Source: Mytilinidion resinicola
Lineage: Eukaryota > Ascomycota > Dothideomycetes > Mytilinidiales > Mytilinidiaceae
DNA: 64,000 nucleotides
Direction of reading: 5' to 3'
Assembly: GCF_010093595.1 (NCBI RefSeq)
Contig: NW_022985449.1
Location: 679,410-743,409 of the forward strand
A program made the position numbers and the translations under genes. Below the pieces are notes generated by a model that was given only the letters and a program-made list of their open reading frames with translations, searched no databases and had not been told where the DNA came from. Within the stretch, counting starts at the first letter, position 1; every line of letters starts with the position of its first letter. Below are positions 24,335 through 37,200 of the stretch, piece after piece.

Positions 24335-26326
24335 TCATTTCTTCCTCTCTCGCCCTATCCGGACCACTTCACCCCCACGGCCCGCAATGGTTTCCCCCGT
24401 GTCAAGACCTTCACCCTTTGAGTTGCCGAATCTCATTAGCTTGGGTACCATCACTAGGGCCAGGCCATCTTCTCTTGTCTTTTGCACCTTCGCTTCCACA
24501 TCGCTCAAATATGATCCCTGAACTAGAACCATAACTCTACACCGCTGCAATTCAAAGTCGAGCCAAGTCTTCGCAGCCCTCATTGCCATCTTGTCCAGAA
24601 TCTGAAGGTTGCTCTTGTCGAGCACAACCAGGTCTTCAAGCGCCGATACAATCTCTTTTCTCAGACGTTCGATTGATGCTTGAAAATCTTTCTTGAGTTT
24701 CGCCCGGGGGTCAAATTGCGAAGGCAGTTTCTGCCTCAAAGCTGCTTTACACTCTCGAATAGTAATATATCGCCATCGCTCTGTTTCCATTTGAGGTGTC
24801 GGCCAAACGTAGTGGCTGTTGGCCAGCTGCTTGTCTGCTATCATTAGCACCTGAAAGTAGTTGGTGAGTAAGGCCAAGGCTAAGGACATACCTGCTCCAC
24901 ATTCCTTATTCCACTGAGACTCCAGCAACTGGCCCTGGTCCCCAAAAACCCTGAAGGGGCTGCAAAAGACAAACTTGTGAAGTACACTCCAGATACTGTC
25001 CTGCAGAATCTGCTTCTTGAGTATTCTCTCATTTTCTGCCAAGCTGCGAAGGTCTTGATTGGTCCAACCCTTCGGTTCCGGCTTCCAATTCAGTCTTGAA
25101 AGGGTGTCAACATCTTGGACGAGATCCGCAAATTTGGCCTCAATGTCGCTATCCGTCAAAGGCTCGAAGACGTCCGAATCCATCATGTTGAAGTCGTTCT
25201 TGTCCCGAGTTAGTAGCGCTCCACTATACTGAGCAATTTCTTCTCGTAGAGACTTCTCTGTGGCTACCTGCGCTGCCTGTTTCTGAGACAGGATCTGTTT
25301 GAACTCTCTCTTTAACCTTAACAGCTCTTGGTTGTGGCGTTTCTCGCATGCCTCTAATTCAGCTTTGTGGCCTTGATCCATTGTTAAGATAGTTTGGCGC
25401 AGCTGATCAATCTCTTCACCATGTCCCTGTTTCAGCTGCTGTATTTCTTCGTCGAAATCCGTCTTCATAATATCGATCCTAGACTTCTGCGACTTCTGTT
25501 GGTCCGAAAGCGTTTTTCGTAGGACTCTGAGCTGGGTTTCGTGTTCTTCTTGCTTCCTATTCAGCTTGTCCTCGTTGTCCTCCTCGATCTCTTTTATCTC
25601 GCTCGCATGAGTTATTTTCTCCTCTCGGAGGTCCTGCTCTGCTTTACTCAGTCTTTCGCGGTGAGCCATCTCACGCTGTTTGATGTCGGAGCTGTGGCCA
25701 TTCACCTGCGACTGGAGAGCAGCTTTTTCGTTCTCGGTCTTCTCCTTGAGTAGGTTGCAATTATGGAGATTGGTCGTCAGTTCCTGAATCTTTCGGCTTT
25801 GCATGGCATGTTGCTGGCTGTCCATGACCTGTTTTCTTTCTAACTCAGTCATATGAATTCGCCATTTATATTCCCACTCCCGGTCCTTTGCGACGAGCTG
25901 ATCGGTCATCTCCGATACTTTGCGACGTTCAACCCGATAATTGTTTTCCGACTTTGACCCGCCTTCCAGAGCAGCATCAAATTCCCTTAGTAAAGCCCTC
26001 ACCATATCCAATGGTTTGTCAAAGTTGCGAATCGCGTCGTTGAATGCGCTTTGACCTCCCCGGTGCAATGCTGCTGCTTTCTCTCTCATCGTTTTTTGCA
26101 TTTCTACGAGATGGTCGTTCAGCCGCTCTGCGTCGGTCAATAGCTTCTTGTACTCTTTCTGCCAGTTTGTGTCCTTGTCTTTCTTGATTATCTGCCGGTA
26201 CCACGGCCTCTCCTTCGGGGAGGTAGTATTCTCAGAAAGCGGACTATCTTCTTCCGATGCCTTGTCCTGAGCTTGACGCTTTAGTTCCTCGAGGTCAGTT
26301 GGACTGAGAAACGTCCTGGTCGACAT
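24335..26326 (-). CDS. Long coiled-coil protein, unknown function
   Basis: 663 aa from the first in-frame ATG (26326). After a short polar N-terminus (STRTFLSPTDLEELKRQAQD) almost the whole stretch from about residue 45 to 390 is predicted coiled coil, rich in Glu/Lys/Gln heptads (KAEQDLREEKITHASEIKEI, EEIDQLRQTILTMDQGHKAE). A globular C-terminal domain follows from about 420 (FEPLTDSDIEAKFADLVQDV, WSVLHKFVFCSPFRVFGDQG) to the end (RAAKTWLDFELQRCRVMVLV). The latter resembles uncharacterised fungal proteins. A 41 bp GT...AG stretch near 24850-24890 could be mistaken for an intron, but the frame is open through it and removing it breaks the frame. It is transcribed divergently from the Hsp70-like gene, 556 bp away, suggesting coexpression and possibly a chaperone-partner relation (inference). 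Confidence 0.75.
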   Translation of the reverse strand: MSTRTFLSPTDLEELKRQAQDKASEEDSPLSENTTSPKERPWYRQIIKKDKDTNWQKEYKKLLTDAERLNDHLVEMQKTMREKAAALHRGGQSAFNDAIRNFDKPLDMVRALLREFDAALEGGSKSENNYRVERRKVSEMTDQLVAKDREWEYKWRIHMTELERKQVMDSQQHAMQSRKIQELTTNLHNCNLLKEKTENEKAALQSQVNGHSSDIKQREMAHRERLSKAEQDLREEKITHASEIKEIEEDNEDKLNRKQEEHETQLRVLRKTLSDQQKSQKSRIDIMKTDFDEEIQQLKQGHGEEIDQLRQTILTMDQGHKAELEACEKRHNQELLRLKREFKQILSQKQAAQVATEKSLREEIAQYSGALLTRDKNDFNMMDSDVFEPLTDSDIEAKFADLVQDVDTLSRLNWKPEPKGWTNQDLRSLAENERILKKQILQDSIWSVLHKFVFCSPFRVFGDQGQLLESQWNKECGAGMSLALALLTNYFQVLMIADKQLANSHYVWPTPQMETERWRYITIRECKAALRQKLPSQFDPRAKLKKDFQASIERLRKEIVSALEDLVVLDKSNLQILDKMAMRAAKTWLDFELQRCRVMVLVQGSYLSDVEAKVQKTREDGLALVMVPKLMRFGNSKGEGLDTGETIAGRGGEVVRIGRERKK

Positions 26327-26882
26327 GATGTGGTTTTGGTATGATCTGAAGGTTTTAGAGAAGATAGGCTGCTTCGAGTGAGGTAGCCTGCAGTGCGTCC
26401 GCCCGGAAAGTCGTAAGACGAAAGTCACGACTTAGAGGTCGGCTGGGCCAGAACAACCGACGGAGTGCACCTAGGCAGAAGATCGGCGATTCAGCCTCGC
26501 GATCCCAGTGATTTATTTGACCACGGCTGCATGCGCGAATGCACGGCGCTATCGTTTGCCTTGTTGCCTTCCTGCCTGCAGCCTGCTGCGCACACCGTCA
26601 CACGGCTAACGCACTATCTAATATAAGCAGCTATCTCAATAATGTGATCGTGCCGATCAATGCTCAGACAGGCAACATTCCATTAGGCGTGTGTTTCTTT
26701 TGTCGTCGTATGCGGCCCATTCCCAATTCAATCGTTTTCAACAGCATCTTTTCGGCCCTTGTCAGGCTAGAAAGCCTTCAAGAAAACTTCAATATATGCT
26801 ACCCGATCACGCTTCTCAGTGACCGTCTTTTCACTCTTTCCATTCCAGTACACTCGAATCGTCGTTTGATAACAATTCAGCC
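26327..26882. promoter_or_regulatory. Bidirectional promoter region, coiled-coil and Hsp70-like genes
   Basis: 556 bp separate two divergent ATGs (26326 minus, 26883 plus). No long frame in it looks real. No heat-shock element array (repeated nGAAn units) was obvious by eye. Confidence 0.5.
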
Positions 26883-29516
26883 ATGGCGTCCAGGTTTGCA
26901 GCGAGTCCGACCTCCCCGAATAGGGCCAAATCCCAAGGCCCTGTCGCCAAGCAGAAGCCCGCAAGTTTACGAGGTTCTCCGGTTAGCCCGCGCTCTGAAC
27001 AAACAGAGCCGGATTATCTGAACGACGACCTCCTCGAAGAAGATTTCGATGAGGCATCGCCTCCTTACAAATACCAAGATCAATCGGGACTTTCGGAAAC
27101 TGATATTGAAGACGCTCCTCTTCGCCGCTTGAAGACTGACTTCGATGACACTCTTCGTCGATTGGTCATTGCCATTGACTTTGGCACTACCTTCACCGGT
27201 ATATGCCCTTCTCTCTCGATATCGACTGTTTGCTAACAACAGTATCTTCCAGGAGTCGCGTTCGCTCTTCCAAAATCACATGAGGCTGGTCTCAACGAAA
27301 TTAAAGTTATCGGCGATTGGGGTGCACGCATGAGTAATAGTCTCAAGGTACCGAGCATATATTCGTACTCTCCGGCTCCTGACGGGCAGCAACAATGGGG
27401 GGACGACTTAAGCCCCGACGCCGTGACTATGATCAATACCAAACTGGAGCTTGACGTACAAGATAACAAGTCAGACGAGCTGGAGCTGATTCTCCAAGTG
27501 CTGGACGGCATGAAAGATCTCAATTTCAACTACGTTAGGGCATCCGGCGGATATCCAGAATACACCTGGAAAAGTCCGGATGAGATTGTGGCCGATTATC
27601 TCACTAAGGTATACCACGCCTTTGACCAGAATCTACAGAAGAAAATCCAAAACCAGGGTATCCGTCAGCGCCTGACAGTTGATATTGTTGTCACAGTCCC
27701 TGTGGTGAGGCTCTCCATATAACGGCCTCTCTACTGCTTTGCTGATTATCATGACCAGGACTGGGCTTACCGAGCCAAGAACTCGACACTGCGGGCAATC
27801 AGAAGTGCTGGCTTCAATGAACAGAATTTCCCAAATCTGCATGACATCATCATGGTTACAGAGCCCGAAGCAGCAGCGATTTATACGGCACGGTACTTGA
27901 AGAAAGAAATGCAGAAAGATTTTCTGAAGGTAAGTCCTTTAATTTCGGAAACTTGTAGATCTACTGACGATCTCAAGGTCGGCGAATGCTTCGTATTGTG
28001 TGACGCGGGAGGGGGCACCGTCGTGAGTGGCCCGAAGTGTACTAGAAATGCATTAATCACTAAGTCTACTTCTAGGATGTTGTTTCGTACAGAGTCACGA
28101 ATCTTGAGCCAACGCTAGAGCTTGAGCTTACTGGAATCCCATACAGTGAGTTACATCAGATCTCTAGAGAGCTAGGCCACTGCTCAAGACTCTTTAGGCT
28201 CCAAATGCGGTTCTGCGTACATCGACACCAACTTCAAGCTTTGGCTTAGAGACATCCTAGGGGAGAGATATTTCCAACAGCTCGACCAGAATAATAGCCG
28301 CAATAGGATCAGCACAATTAGTGAGGGACGGCGAATGCGATTCGTGATCAAACAATTCGACGCTCTCAAGAAGAACTTCTTCCTAAAATCTGCACCAATG
28401 AAGATCGAGCTTCCGGAACCATTGAAGAACATCTCCATTGCTGGCAAGGTGAATCTAGGAGAACTAGCTATCACAAGGTAGGATCTCAGCTCCTCTGGAT
28501 ACTTGACAAGCTAATGCTCAGCAGCGAGGAGATGAGGTCGTTTTTCGACCCATGTGTTGACGGAGTCATAGAGCTCTACCAGGGCCAGCTCCAGCAGATT
28601 GAAAGGCAAGGGCGGCGCTTGAAAGTACGTCAGCTTGGTCTCTTTGCGCCTCGCACTGATCGCTAATTACTTTCCAATCGACAGAACGTGTTCTTGATCG
28701 GTGGGTTTGGGGAGTCACGATATCTACAAGCTGAGCTTCAAGCAGCTTTAAAGTTTCGGAATGTTGAGTTGCGAAGACCAGATACGTCGTAAGTATACGT
28801 TATGTTTCATATTGGGCTCTAATAACCGGCAGAATAGGTGGACAGCCGTTGTGCGTGGTGCCGTAATCCATGGCATTGAGAAAAGCAATCGTCCAAATGT
28901 AATATACATGAAGACTTGCCCACGAAGCTATGGAATTGTGCTCAACGAAACTTTCCGTGGATCCATGTTTCACCTGGAAGATCGTTACACAGACCCTATT
29001 ACCGGCGATATGAAGGCTCAAGGTCAGATCACATGGCTTGTCAAGAAAGGCGACCTTATCCTTTCTGACGAGGGAAGGACGTCTTCCAAGGACTTCCGGG
29101 TCAGCTTTCAAGGGACCGTGGAAGCTGATGAACGCAAAAAAAAGCTATCCATCTACGAATACGAAGACGACGATCTTCCAGATCGATTCCAAAATGCACG
29201 AGAAGGTATTGTTCATGCCAAGCCTCAACAGATATATAATATTCCGACTAATGACCTGCCAGAGCTCAAAGAAGTGGCTATTCTTACATACGATCTATCC
29301 ACGATCTCACTGGATAACTTCGACCGAGCCGAAAACCCTACAAACAAAGCTGTGTACTACGAAACATATCTGACTTGCAAGATGGTCATGTCTGGAGCGA
29401 CAGTGACAGTTGAAATTCTGTGGAATGACACGGAGCTATGCAAAGTCAAAATCGAGGACGTTGGCCGTAAGAGCTCAACGCGGTCGTGGAGTCAGTCTTT
29501 CAACGCCCCAAGATAG
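26883..29516 (+). CDS. HSPA12-like Hsp70-family ATPase
   Basis: Nine exons: 26883-27198, 27253-27704, 27759-27929, 27978-28022, 28076-28145, 28198-28477, 28522-28624, 28685-28788 and 28838-29516. They sum to 2220 nt (739 aa). A disordered acidic/basic N-terminus of about 90 residues precedes the actin-like ATPase fold: phosphate-1 AIDFGTTFTGVAF (about 97-109), VVTVPVDWAYRAKNST (251-266), TEPEAAA, phosphate-2 CDAGGGTVDVVSY (321-333), and adenosine motif FLIGGFGESRYLQ (482-494). The C-terminal part (TAVVRGAVIHGI onward) is unlike the Hsp70 peptide-binding domain and there is no EEVD tail, as in the HSPA12/fungal Hsp70-like group. Such proteins are expanded in filamentous fungi and largely uncharacterised. 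Eight introns of 44-60 bp make it the most intron-dense gene here. It is divergent from a coiled-coil gene. Confidence 0.85.
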
Positions 29517-30356
29517 CAGGTATTTCGTCTAACTTCACATTAAATAGATAATGTCCGCCCTGAAGCCTTGCCACATCGTGGGCATCCGGACGCCCACAGT
29601 ACCTCGTCTTTCGAACTTCCGGGGAGTTTTCGGGAAACGCATTGAGGCATGGCATGGAGGCAAATATTGGCTGGCGTCTGCATGCAGCCTGTGCTTTAGT
29701 TTTCTGCAAGAACAGCGAGCCACATTTTGCATCTTACGGGAAATTATCACGAGTGCTTGAGCATGGCGTTGCTGCAGGCGGGAGTGCATGTAGCAAGGAA
29801 TATGATTTGATGAATATTGCTTCTCTCTAAGCCTGGTCTTTCGGATATGAGTACACTAGATTAAATCCGGCATTTCAAGGCACTAAGGCACCCATGGCAT
29901 GCTGGGCAGCAAGATAGACAGCTCCAATCGGGGACCTGGACTCTTCCCCAGTGGTTGCCTCAAACTCAGCCTTGCAGGAAGGCTCGCATGTTGAAATGGT
30001 TCGCAAAAAGCCAGACCACCTGTGCCCCCGCTGCTGTACCCAGGAAGATACGTGGCCACACTGGACACGCGGACATCCATCTATGCGGCTGAGCTCAAGT
30101 GGTATTGATTTCATTCCTTGCTCATTTTCCCAGATCGTTGCTGTGGATGCTTCCTTTCGCGTACCCACCCAAACACCGATAACAACTCTAGTCAATCGAA
30201 TCACACTGCCTTTCGATTATTAAAGAGGCCTTCAAACTTTCGTTCTCGGATTGCAAAGCCTTCAAATTCGAGCCTGTCTCACCTTCGATTTCAACCTTTG
30301 CCTCCTCTAGTCAACACGACCTTTCCCTAACTCAATACGTCCACATCCACATCAAA
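29517..30356. other. Intergenic region
   Basis: 840 bp with only short overlapping frames. The end (about 30180-30356) is pyrimidine-rich, as in fungal promoters, just before the charged coiled-coil gene. No other structure was seen. Confidence 0.5.
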
Positions 30357-31172
30357 ATGCCAATTATCGCAAATCCTTTCAACAAGGGCAAGAAGAAACT
30401 CGAAGCTGACATGCTATTCCAAATGGCCCTCCAGCGCGAGCAGGCTGCTGCCCAGCACCAACAGGCTATAGAAGTAGAGCGTCAGTATCGCCTAGAAGAA
30501 GCAGCCCGCGCTGAGCAGCGACACCGGCGCCGAGAAGAAGACTATCGACGCCAACAAGAGATAGCCGAGCAAGAACGCCGACGTTATCTAGAGGACCAAG
30601 CCCGTGTGGAGCAGGAGCTCCGCCGCCAGCAAGAAGAGCACCAACGCCGTCTCTCGGCCGAACAGGCCGCTCGTGAACGTCGTTGGCAAGCAGAGCAAAA
30701 GGCACGCCAGGAACAAGACCGCCTGAGGCAAGCGGAGCATGAGAGACTCCTTGCCGCGGAGCGTGAGAGAACCGCCCACCTGGAAAGTGAGAGACGAGAG
30801 AAAGAGCATCGCGAACAGATGGCCCGCGACCGTGAGGTCCAGCGCCGCGAGAACAAACTCAAGCTGCTCCGCATGACGTCTCCTGAATCGTTGCGGTCGC
30901 TTCGTGAGCTCATTCGCCGGAAATATGAGCTCGATATGGCGATTTGGGCGGACAGAAGGGTCCGGGCGCCCTTGAGGCCACATGTGGAGGCTAGGATGGA
31001 GCAGGCGGATGCGGCATACATGGAGATATTGACAATTGTGGGAATTTGGGAGGATAATAGTAATGGAGCGTGGAATGAGCGGGAGTGGAAGCTAGCGAGC
31101 GAGGTAAAGGCGAGACTGGAGCAGGATGGGAAGCGGATCTGGGCTGGGCATCCGCCGTGGGAAGAAGGTTGA
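30357..31172 (+). CDS. Highly charged coiled-coil protein, unknown
   Basis: An intronless frame of 271 aa. It begins PIIANPFNKGKKKLEADMLF; about residues 20-185 form an almost uninterrupted Glu/Arg/Gln-rich helix (EQRHRRREEDYRRQQEIAEQ and similar). A short C-terminal domain follows (LRMTSPESLRSLRELIRRKY, YMEILTIVGIWEDNSNGAWN). The composition is low in hydrophobics except at heptad positions, so it is probably a single long alpha-helix or coiled coil. Wobble positions in the helix are C/G-rich. No family is recognised. It lies next to another coiled-coil gene and the Hsp70-like gene, but no direct link is shown. Confidence 0.65.
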   Translation: MPIIANPFNKGKKKLEADMLFQMALQREQAAAQHQQAIEVERQYRLEEAARAEQRHRRREEDYRRQQEIAEQERRRYLEDQARVEQELRRQQEEHQRRLSAEQAARERRWQAEQKARQEQDRLRQAEHERLLAAERERTAHLESERREKEHREQMARDREVQRRENKLKLLRMTSPESLRSLRELIRRKYELDMAIWADRRVRAPLRPHVEARMEQADAAYMEILTIVGIWEDNSNGAWNEREWKLASEVKARLEQDGKRIWAGHPPWEEG

Positions 31173-32072
31173 GAATCTAAATCGGTGTCTGTTATAGTTT
31201 TTTTCTATTGACATGGTCGTAAAGAATGCTCTGCCACTTCAACGATATTGGTCTGTTTACAGCAGGAAGAGGCTCCCTGTACTGCCTATACTAGGTTACT
31301 TTCAAAGAATGCAATCATCTGCAGACGAGCTATTGGTAACAGAAGCAGAAATCAAGAGGAGGAGTGACAAGATGGTGTATCCCCTTTACACGGTGGGGTA
31401 CACGGTGCTTATATAAGCAAGCTTTTGGCGAATTGCTAGGCTAAGCGACTAATTTAGCCCTCATTTGGCAGATTCCTTATCGATAGCTGTGGGGAAGGGA
31501 TATAGACCGCTTGACATGACCAGGCCCCTTGAACAGAAGAATAATCCACGACTCCGTGCACACTCTCTCTACAGTATCTCCCCTGTACGAGCTGTGCAGG
31601 TCAGTGGTGGGCAAGGGTGTTTACACTTTGTAGACGTTCAAGGTGCCTGGTGATGAAGCTTCGAGCAGGAGTCACGTGACTACTGGAAGTCGTTCATGCG
31701 TCAGGTAAAATCGAGGAGCAATAGGCGTACTAGAACACATATGTGTTTGGATTGAGTTCGAGCATGGCAATGAAGGCTGACTAAACGATTGATGTTCAGG
31801 TCGTTGCAAGATACACATCAACACGGCCTGCAGGGTGGTGAATAATCCAGTCACGTGCCAGTCCGCAAACAGACAAGCGTGGCTCTTGGCTGTCGCAAGT
31901 CGGCGGTGCTTGCCCAGCACCTAGTCAGGGAGAGCTATCAGGCGCTCGTCCTGCCGTCATCTCCTCAACCTCCATCAACAATCCTCCCGCGAAAACCGTC
32001 GACGCGGTACTCTTTACATCCCTCATATCCCCTGCACTTTGTCTCGATCGATACCCGCAGCTTCTCTTCATC
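31173..32072. other. Intergenic region upstream of pep4
   Basis: 900 bp. Small frames here have no recognisable features. The 150 bp before the pep4 ATG are CT-rich (ctcctcaacctccatcaa), typical of highly expressed fungal genes. Confidence 0.5.
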
Positions 32073-33457
<1,385 letters not shown>

Positions 33458-34200
33458 GCGTTGCTCTTTGGGCAACCGGCTGGGCTTCGGTGAGAGCTGC
33501 AATCTGGCAATCGCAGGGCAAACTACAGCTTCTAGATTGCGGCAGAGGTTGGTGTTTGCGCTTGGCTCAAATTGTAGCTGTATTATGCGATAGGATGTCT
33601 GTACTGCACTGGCTAATTTCTTTTGATTGTCTACTATTCATCATTATGTACAAGGGCGAATGCGAAGACCAAACTGAGTGAATGAATGCTGTGCCACTGA
33701 ACATGTGATGATGCCTGACTGGTGATTAAGGTTTGGTTGGTGCTTCCGCGATACCAAGGAACTCTGGACGATAAGATCGAATCTTGGGCCGAGCTCCGCA
33801 AATTCCAGCACAATTATTGCTCGAGGCGCTCGAACTCTGGCCAATTTTGTGGTTTTTCTAGGCGGGCGCAGTCTGTATGGTGCCCTCGTTCTCTTATCTC
33901 TCCCCTGGTTTGGCTCAAGGCAGTCACTTGCACCCGAACCGTGGGACTTGCTTTTGTCACAAGGTAGGACGCGAACTTTTGCTGTCAGCGCGTCAGTTCC
34001 ATCCAATATGTGACAACCACAACTGACGACTGCCTGAAGCAGAGCTCTCCATCTCCTCTCTGCCAGCGCTGCGCACTCCGCTGTGCCTTTGAATACCCCT
34101 CTCTTCACCTGCAGTGCCGCTGCTCGTTCCTCGTCACCCGCGAAGAAAGTCCGACATCCCACCACCACTCCTACCGAACGAACGCCCGAGAGTATACACA
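33458..34200. other. Intergenic region upstream of atg26
   Basis: 743 bp between pep4 and atg26. Overlapping frames are shadows; a GTG-initiated extension of the atg26 frame (from 34114) is unlikely because an ATG follows at 34201 in good context (acaATGG). Nothing else was seen. Confidence 0.5.
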
Positions 34201-37200
34201 ATGGCGTCTGAGGATGGCCTCAGAGAGAAGGTCGGCCGCAAGCTGACCAAGCGGCGGAAGGAGCACAAGAGGGTGTCGTTGGATATACCGGAGCGCTTCA
34301 AAGACGGCGACGATGCGCAGGAAGACGTTACAGCTCCCAAGAGCAAGGAGACCATGGCCATGAACCAGTCCCTGTTCTCCATGATTACTAGGGCGGGCGG
34401 TCGATCGCAGACGGACTTGCGCAGCACGCGCGAAGTCGACTCTGGTGATAGTGATGAGGAGGGTGGACCCAGCCCGCATTATCACAGTCTTGACGGAGCT
34501 GCACGACTCAGTCGCCTAAGTACAATCAACACTTGGGACGAATCTACAGAGGCTGCAGAGGATACAAAAGAAAAGGATAGCAAACACCGAAGGGGTCTCT
34601 CGGAAAACAAGTTGCTTAAATCCTTACCTCGACTGAATATCAAGCGGAGGGAAAGCAAGAAGGGCCGCTCCAGTGATCGCATGAGTTCTTCACAAATCCT
34701 CCCTCCCCGCGCCACGGATGCCGCCGAGGAAAATTTACTGGACAAGCAGAGGATTAGGACGAAGGTTCTACCCGAGCCTGAAGCGCAGAGACTACCTCTT
34801 GAACCTCAACGGAGTAGACACGGCAGCACATCAAGCTCGTCAAAAGCAAAAGCTCCCGTCACGCTTGCACAAAGATTGATGGAAATATTTGAGTTTGATT
34901 CTCTGGAGGAAGTTATATCTGGTTTGTGGCTCCTCCGAACTTTCGTAGACTATGTTAATAGCTGCAGAATATCCGTGCTGGCTCCTACAGAGCATCCTTC
35001 TTCAAGGCTACATGTATATAACCCAGAGACACATCTGTTTCTATGCGTATATTCCAAAGAAACATGTGAGCTCCTTTCTTCATCCTAATTCCAGCTGTGC
35101 CTAATGGGTGATAGCATGATGTTGGCAAGACTGGATATCTTTCCAAGCGCGGGCGGTCGAAATACAATCGATACTGGTTCAAACTGAAGGGCGATGTCCT
35201 ATCTTACTTCACCAATCCTGCTGAGGTGTACTTCCCTCGAAACCAGATTAATCTGCAGTATGCTGTCTCGGCTTCTGTGGCGGAACAAAAAGATCCGAGT
35301 AAAGACGAAACGTTTTTCAGCATCACTACGGATGATCGGACCTATCAATTCAAGGCCGACAGCGCTGCGAGTGCGAAGGAATGGGTGCGAGCGATTCAAA
35401 AAGTCATCTTCCGGACTCATAACGATGGCAACAGCGTCAAGATATCGCTCCCAACCCAAAATGTTTTGGATATTGAGGAGAGCACACTCCTGGACTTCGC
35501 CGATACAGTCAAGATACGAGTGATTGACAACGACGAGACATTTGCTGTGGACGATGTAAGCCCTTGTCTTGACCTCTATTGGCGTAAATATTAGATGCTA
35601 ACTACGCTAGTATTTTTTCTCTTTCTTTACCCATGGACAGGATGCCTTGAACGTATTACGAATAATGGTAAACGATAATGACATTCACGTGAACTCGCCT
35701 TTACCACAGGACCATCAGAGCGCCTTGAATCAGAGCACGTTGACTCAGAACGCACTATCAAAATCTCCACGCCAAGGCCGGTCTGTAGACCTTCGTCGCA
35801 CCTCCGCTCAGACGAGCCCCATCGATACCCCCCAGATTCGCGAAAACGTTAGGGCTACCCTTTCACCGCTACCCGCTGACCATCTCGCCCGATCAAGGTC
35901 TCGGGTAAGTGCAGAGTCCAGGCGTTCGAGTTCTGATATTAATCGCCGAAGCGCTGATATTCGGCGGAGTATGGATGCCTCACGTGGATTCCGACGGCCA
36001 AATCAGGAGGCTAGGCGTAGTCTGAGCGAGAACCGACAGAACCCTCACCAGCGGAGTGGTGCTGGAGACAAATCACCGCTTTCCGCAAAGCCGCAAGACT
36101 CCTCTGATTCCGCGTCGAATTCGCTTAATCCCGGCACAGAATCTTCTGCCGCAATCCAGTCCATCGATGAAAGCAACGTCTCCGCCAGCCAGATCCTCAA
36201 CCGAAGCGATGTTTTCCGGGGGCCAACCATTCACCACCAAGGTGTATCCACGTCGGCAGTGTCGGATCCTTCTCTTGATAAGTTTGCTAGACAATCGCAG
36301 GACACGACACGCTCTTTTGGCGCGGGCAAAGTCCCACAACAGTCGCATTCTAACAAGACACGCGAAAACACCGCGAAGACCAATATAGAGGAAGAGAACG
36401 AAGGCCAACAAGCAGCCGGGAGGTTGTCAGGATCCTCGTCAGCCTTGCAGGATTTTATGGGCGCAGCCTCATATCCTTTGCAGAAAGCGACCGGACTGGC
36501 CGGCTTCATCAGAACGCGATCGAAGAAAATGAGCAATCTACTTGCTACAGAATCCATGGGTTACTATGAGAAGGTTTCTGGGATGTGGGCGGGCGGCAGG
36601 CGACACTATAACACAGCAGAGGGTCTGCAGCCTGAGGACCAAGTGCGCGGAGCAGAGGACGAAGAGGATGCCGTGAAGGCCGCCGAACACTTCCGAGAGC
36701 ACTTTTCGCTGCCCGAAACGGAGCAGCTTCAATCCTCCTTTTTCTGCCATCTTCAGCGAGTACTCCCTACTTATGGGAAGATATACCTGAGTAATCACTA
36801 CTTCTGCTTTCGAAGTCTCATGATCGGGTCAAGAACCAAGGTAAGCACACGCCGTCTATTTGTGTTGCTAACACTGACATACTCAGGTTATACTACCTCT
36901 GAGAGACATCGAGACCGTCAATAAAGAAAAGGGGTTTAGGTTGGGGCTACATGGTCTCGTCGTGGTGATTCGCGGGCATGAAGAACTGTTTTTCGAATTT
37001 TCGCGGGCAGAGTTCCGAGATGACTGCGCCGTTACCCTTCTCCGAATTTTGGAGAGCACTCGGTACATGGAAGAAGCCAGCAACGACAGCTCCGACATCG
37101 ACTCGGACGACGAGGCCGCGAAGGCAGAGCATGACATGCTGCAGGAAGCCCGAAAGAAAGCAGATTCGAACCCTCCACTTGAGGCATCTCAGATCATCCG

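Noticed and set aside
24335..26428. N-terminal extension of the coiled-coil protein to 26428
   Set aside because: The extension begins at GTG; the first ATG is at 26326.
34114..34200. Upstream extension of Atg26
   Set aside because: Starts with GTG; the ATG at 34201 has good context and gives the expected basic N-terminus.
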